Shown here: in pieces, positions 13,981 through 14,347 of the stretch
How positions within the stretch are numbered: the stretch's first letter is position 1
How the letters are laid out: every line of letters begins with the position of its first letter
DNA from: Candidatus Moraniibacteriota bacterium
Lineage (GTDB): Bacteria > Patescibacteriota > Minisyncoccia > Moranbacterales > UBA2206
Direction: 5' to 3'
Assembly: GCA_027351145.1 (NCBI GenBank)
Contig: DAIEIZ010000015.1
Span: 1-14,347, forward strand
DNA length: 14,347 nt
Made by a program: the position numbers and the translations under genes
The notes under the pieces: model-generated
What the model saw: only the letters and a program-made list of their open reading frames with translations
Databases searched by the model: none
What the model was told of the DNA's origin: nothing

Positions 13981-14028
13981 TTGCCTCAAAAATTTGACTA
14001 AAAAAAATAATCAAATTCACTGAGGCAA
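13981..14028. repeat. Long interrupted inverted repeat upstream of the minus-strand block
   Basis: TTGCCTCA (13981-13988) pairs with TGAGGCAA (14021-14028), and the inner AATTTGA (13991-13997) pairs with TCAAATT (14011-14017) around an A-rich 13-base loop. On the minus strand it forms a stable leader hairpin about 50 bases before the start at 13929. It could be a terminator of an upstream unit, a leader structure or a protein-binding site. Confidence 0.6.
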
Positions 14029-14049
14029 TCCAAAATTAACAATTTAACA

Positions 14050-14071
14050 TTAACAACTATTTTATTGTTAA
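14050..14071. repeat. Inverted repeat TTAACAA/TTGTTAA
   Basis: Perfect seven-base arms at 14050-14056 and 14065-14071 surround an eight-base A/T-rich loop. It lies in the probable promoter region of the minus-strand block and could be an operator. Low-complexity A/T sequence makes chance occurrence possible. Confidence 0.4.
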
Positions 14072-14130
14072 AGTTCATCCGCTTATTCGCTACTCGATAA
14101 ATCTTTCGCAACTTCACAGATCCATTTTTA

Positions 14131-14151
14131 CTTCTGGAATAATTCCAGAAG
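14131..14151. repeat. Perfect 9-base-arm palindrome
   Basis: CTTCTGGAA (14131-14139) and TTCCAGAAG (14143-14151) are exact complements around TAA. There is no T-run on either side, so a dyad-symmetric protein-binding site (operator) fits better than a terminator. Confidence 0.5.
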
Positions 14152-14347
14152 CAATTTCAATCCATGAAAATTTATAATGACCATCATCTCAACAACTGCT
14201 CCATTCCCCGATCAGCTTTGAAAATAATCTTTTGGAAAAGTATTGATTTTTTTGCAAAATTCTCTGGGAAAATTTTTCGCTCCGGATAGTTTTTTTGAAA
14301 ACTGAATGTTTCCAAAAGCGCCGACTCAATCATTCTTTCCAGTATCT

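Larger units (their letters stand above)
13930..14347. other. AT-rich non-coding region at the right edge
   Basis: Base composition falls back to the AT-rich level of the left half. I find no supported gene on either strand. It contains the leader of the minus-strand gene starting at 13929 and the inverted repeats listed separately. A minus-strand promoter is expected around 14040-14090 (TTGTTA and TAAAAT-like boxes are present), but I cannot choose one with confidence. Confidence 0.45.

Noticed and set aside
13252..14328. 11-base direct repeat GCGCCGACTCA at 13252-13262 and 14318-14328
   Set aside because: It is too short to be convincing as an attachment site, and nothing like an integrase lies nearby.
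1..14347. CRISPR arrays, tRNA or rRNA genes, transposases, integrases
   Set aside because: No repeat-spacer array, cloverleaf, rRNA segment or recombinase frame could be seen on either strand.

Overview
This 14.3 kb window looks like chromosome of an AT-rich uncultured bacterium. A Candidate Phyla Radiation (Patescibacteria) member is plausible: the genes are compact and A/T-rich, they mostly lack Shine-Dalgarno (SD) sites, and the gene set is mixed surface and transport functions. That placement is inference; no rRNA or marker gene is present. TAA, TAG and TGA all act as ordinary stops in the left half, so the UGA-glycine code of Gracilibacteria/Absconditabacteria does not apply.

Left part (1-8405, plus strand). 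A tight run, rfbC-rfbB-rfbD, makes dTDP-L-rhamnose from dTDP-glucose. The first enzyme, RfbA, is not in the window. A membrane-anchored GH18-type glycosidase follows 6 bp after rfbD and is probably co-transcribed. A second unit encodes a membrane-fusion (adaptor) protein and a 1136-residue RND exporter with intact proton-relay residues. No outer-membrane channel gene is seen.

Junction (8252-9446). A two-gene nucleotidyltransferase/HEPN pair (MNT/HEPN, toxin-antitoxin-like) sits between the exporter gene and what looks like its native terminator. The pair is flanked by 141-bp direct repeats made of the exporter's own 3' end. The second copy is a diverged 3' fragment ending in its own stop codon, and five of the six differences are synonymous. 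The simplest reading is that the pair arrived by recombination with a related allele and left a piece of the other exporter gene behind.

Right part (9446-13929, minus strand). This block is visibly GC-richer (one sampled 60-base line at 12001 has 35 G+C; one at 2041 has 21). Most of its genes carry strong AGGAGG ribosome sites, unlike the left half. In transcription order it holds a 166-residue protein of unknown function, a MoxR-type AAA+ ATPase split by an in-frame TAG, a von Willebrand A (VWA, CoxE/ViaA-like) protein split by an in-frame TAA, about 860 bp with decayed-looking short reading frames, and a 122-residue acidic protein of unknown function behind an attenuator-like hairpin. It is best read as a transferred MoxR/VWA cluster that is decaying or uses stop readthrough. 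The AT-rich right end (13930-14347) has no supported gene but several perfect or near-perfect inverted repeats.
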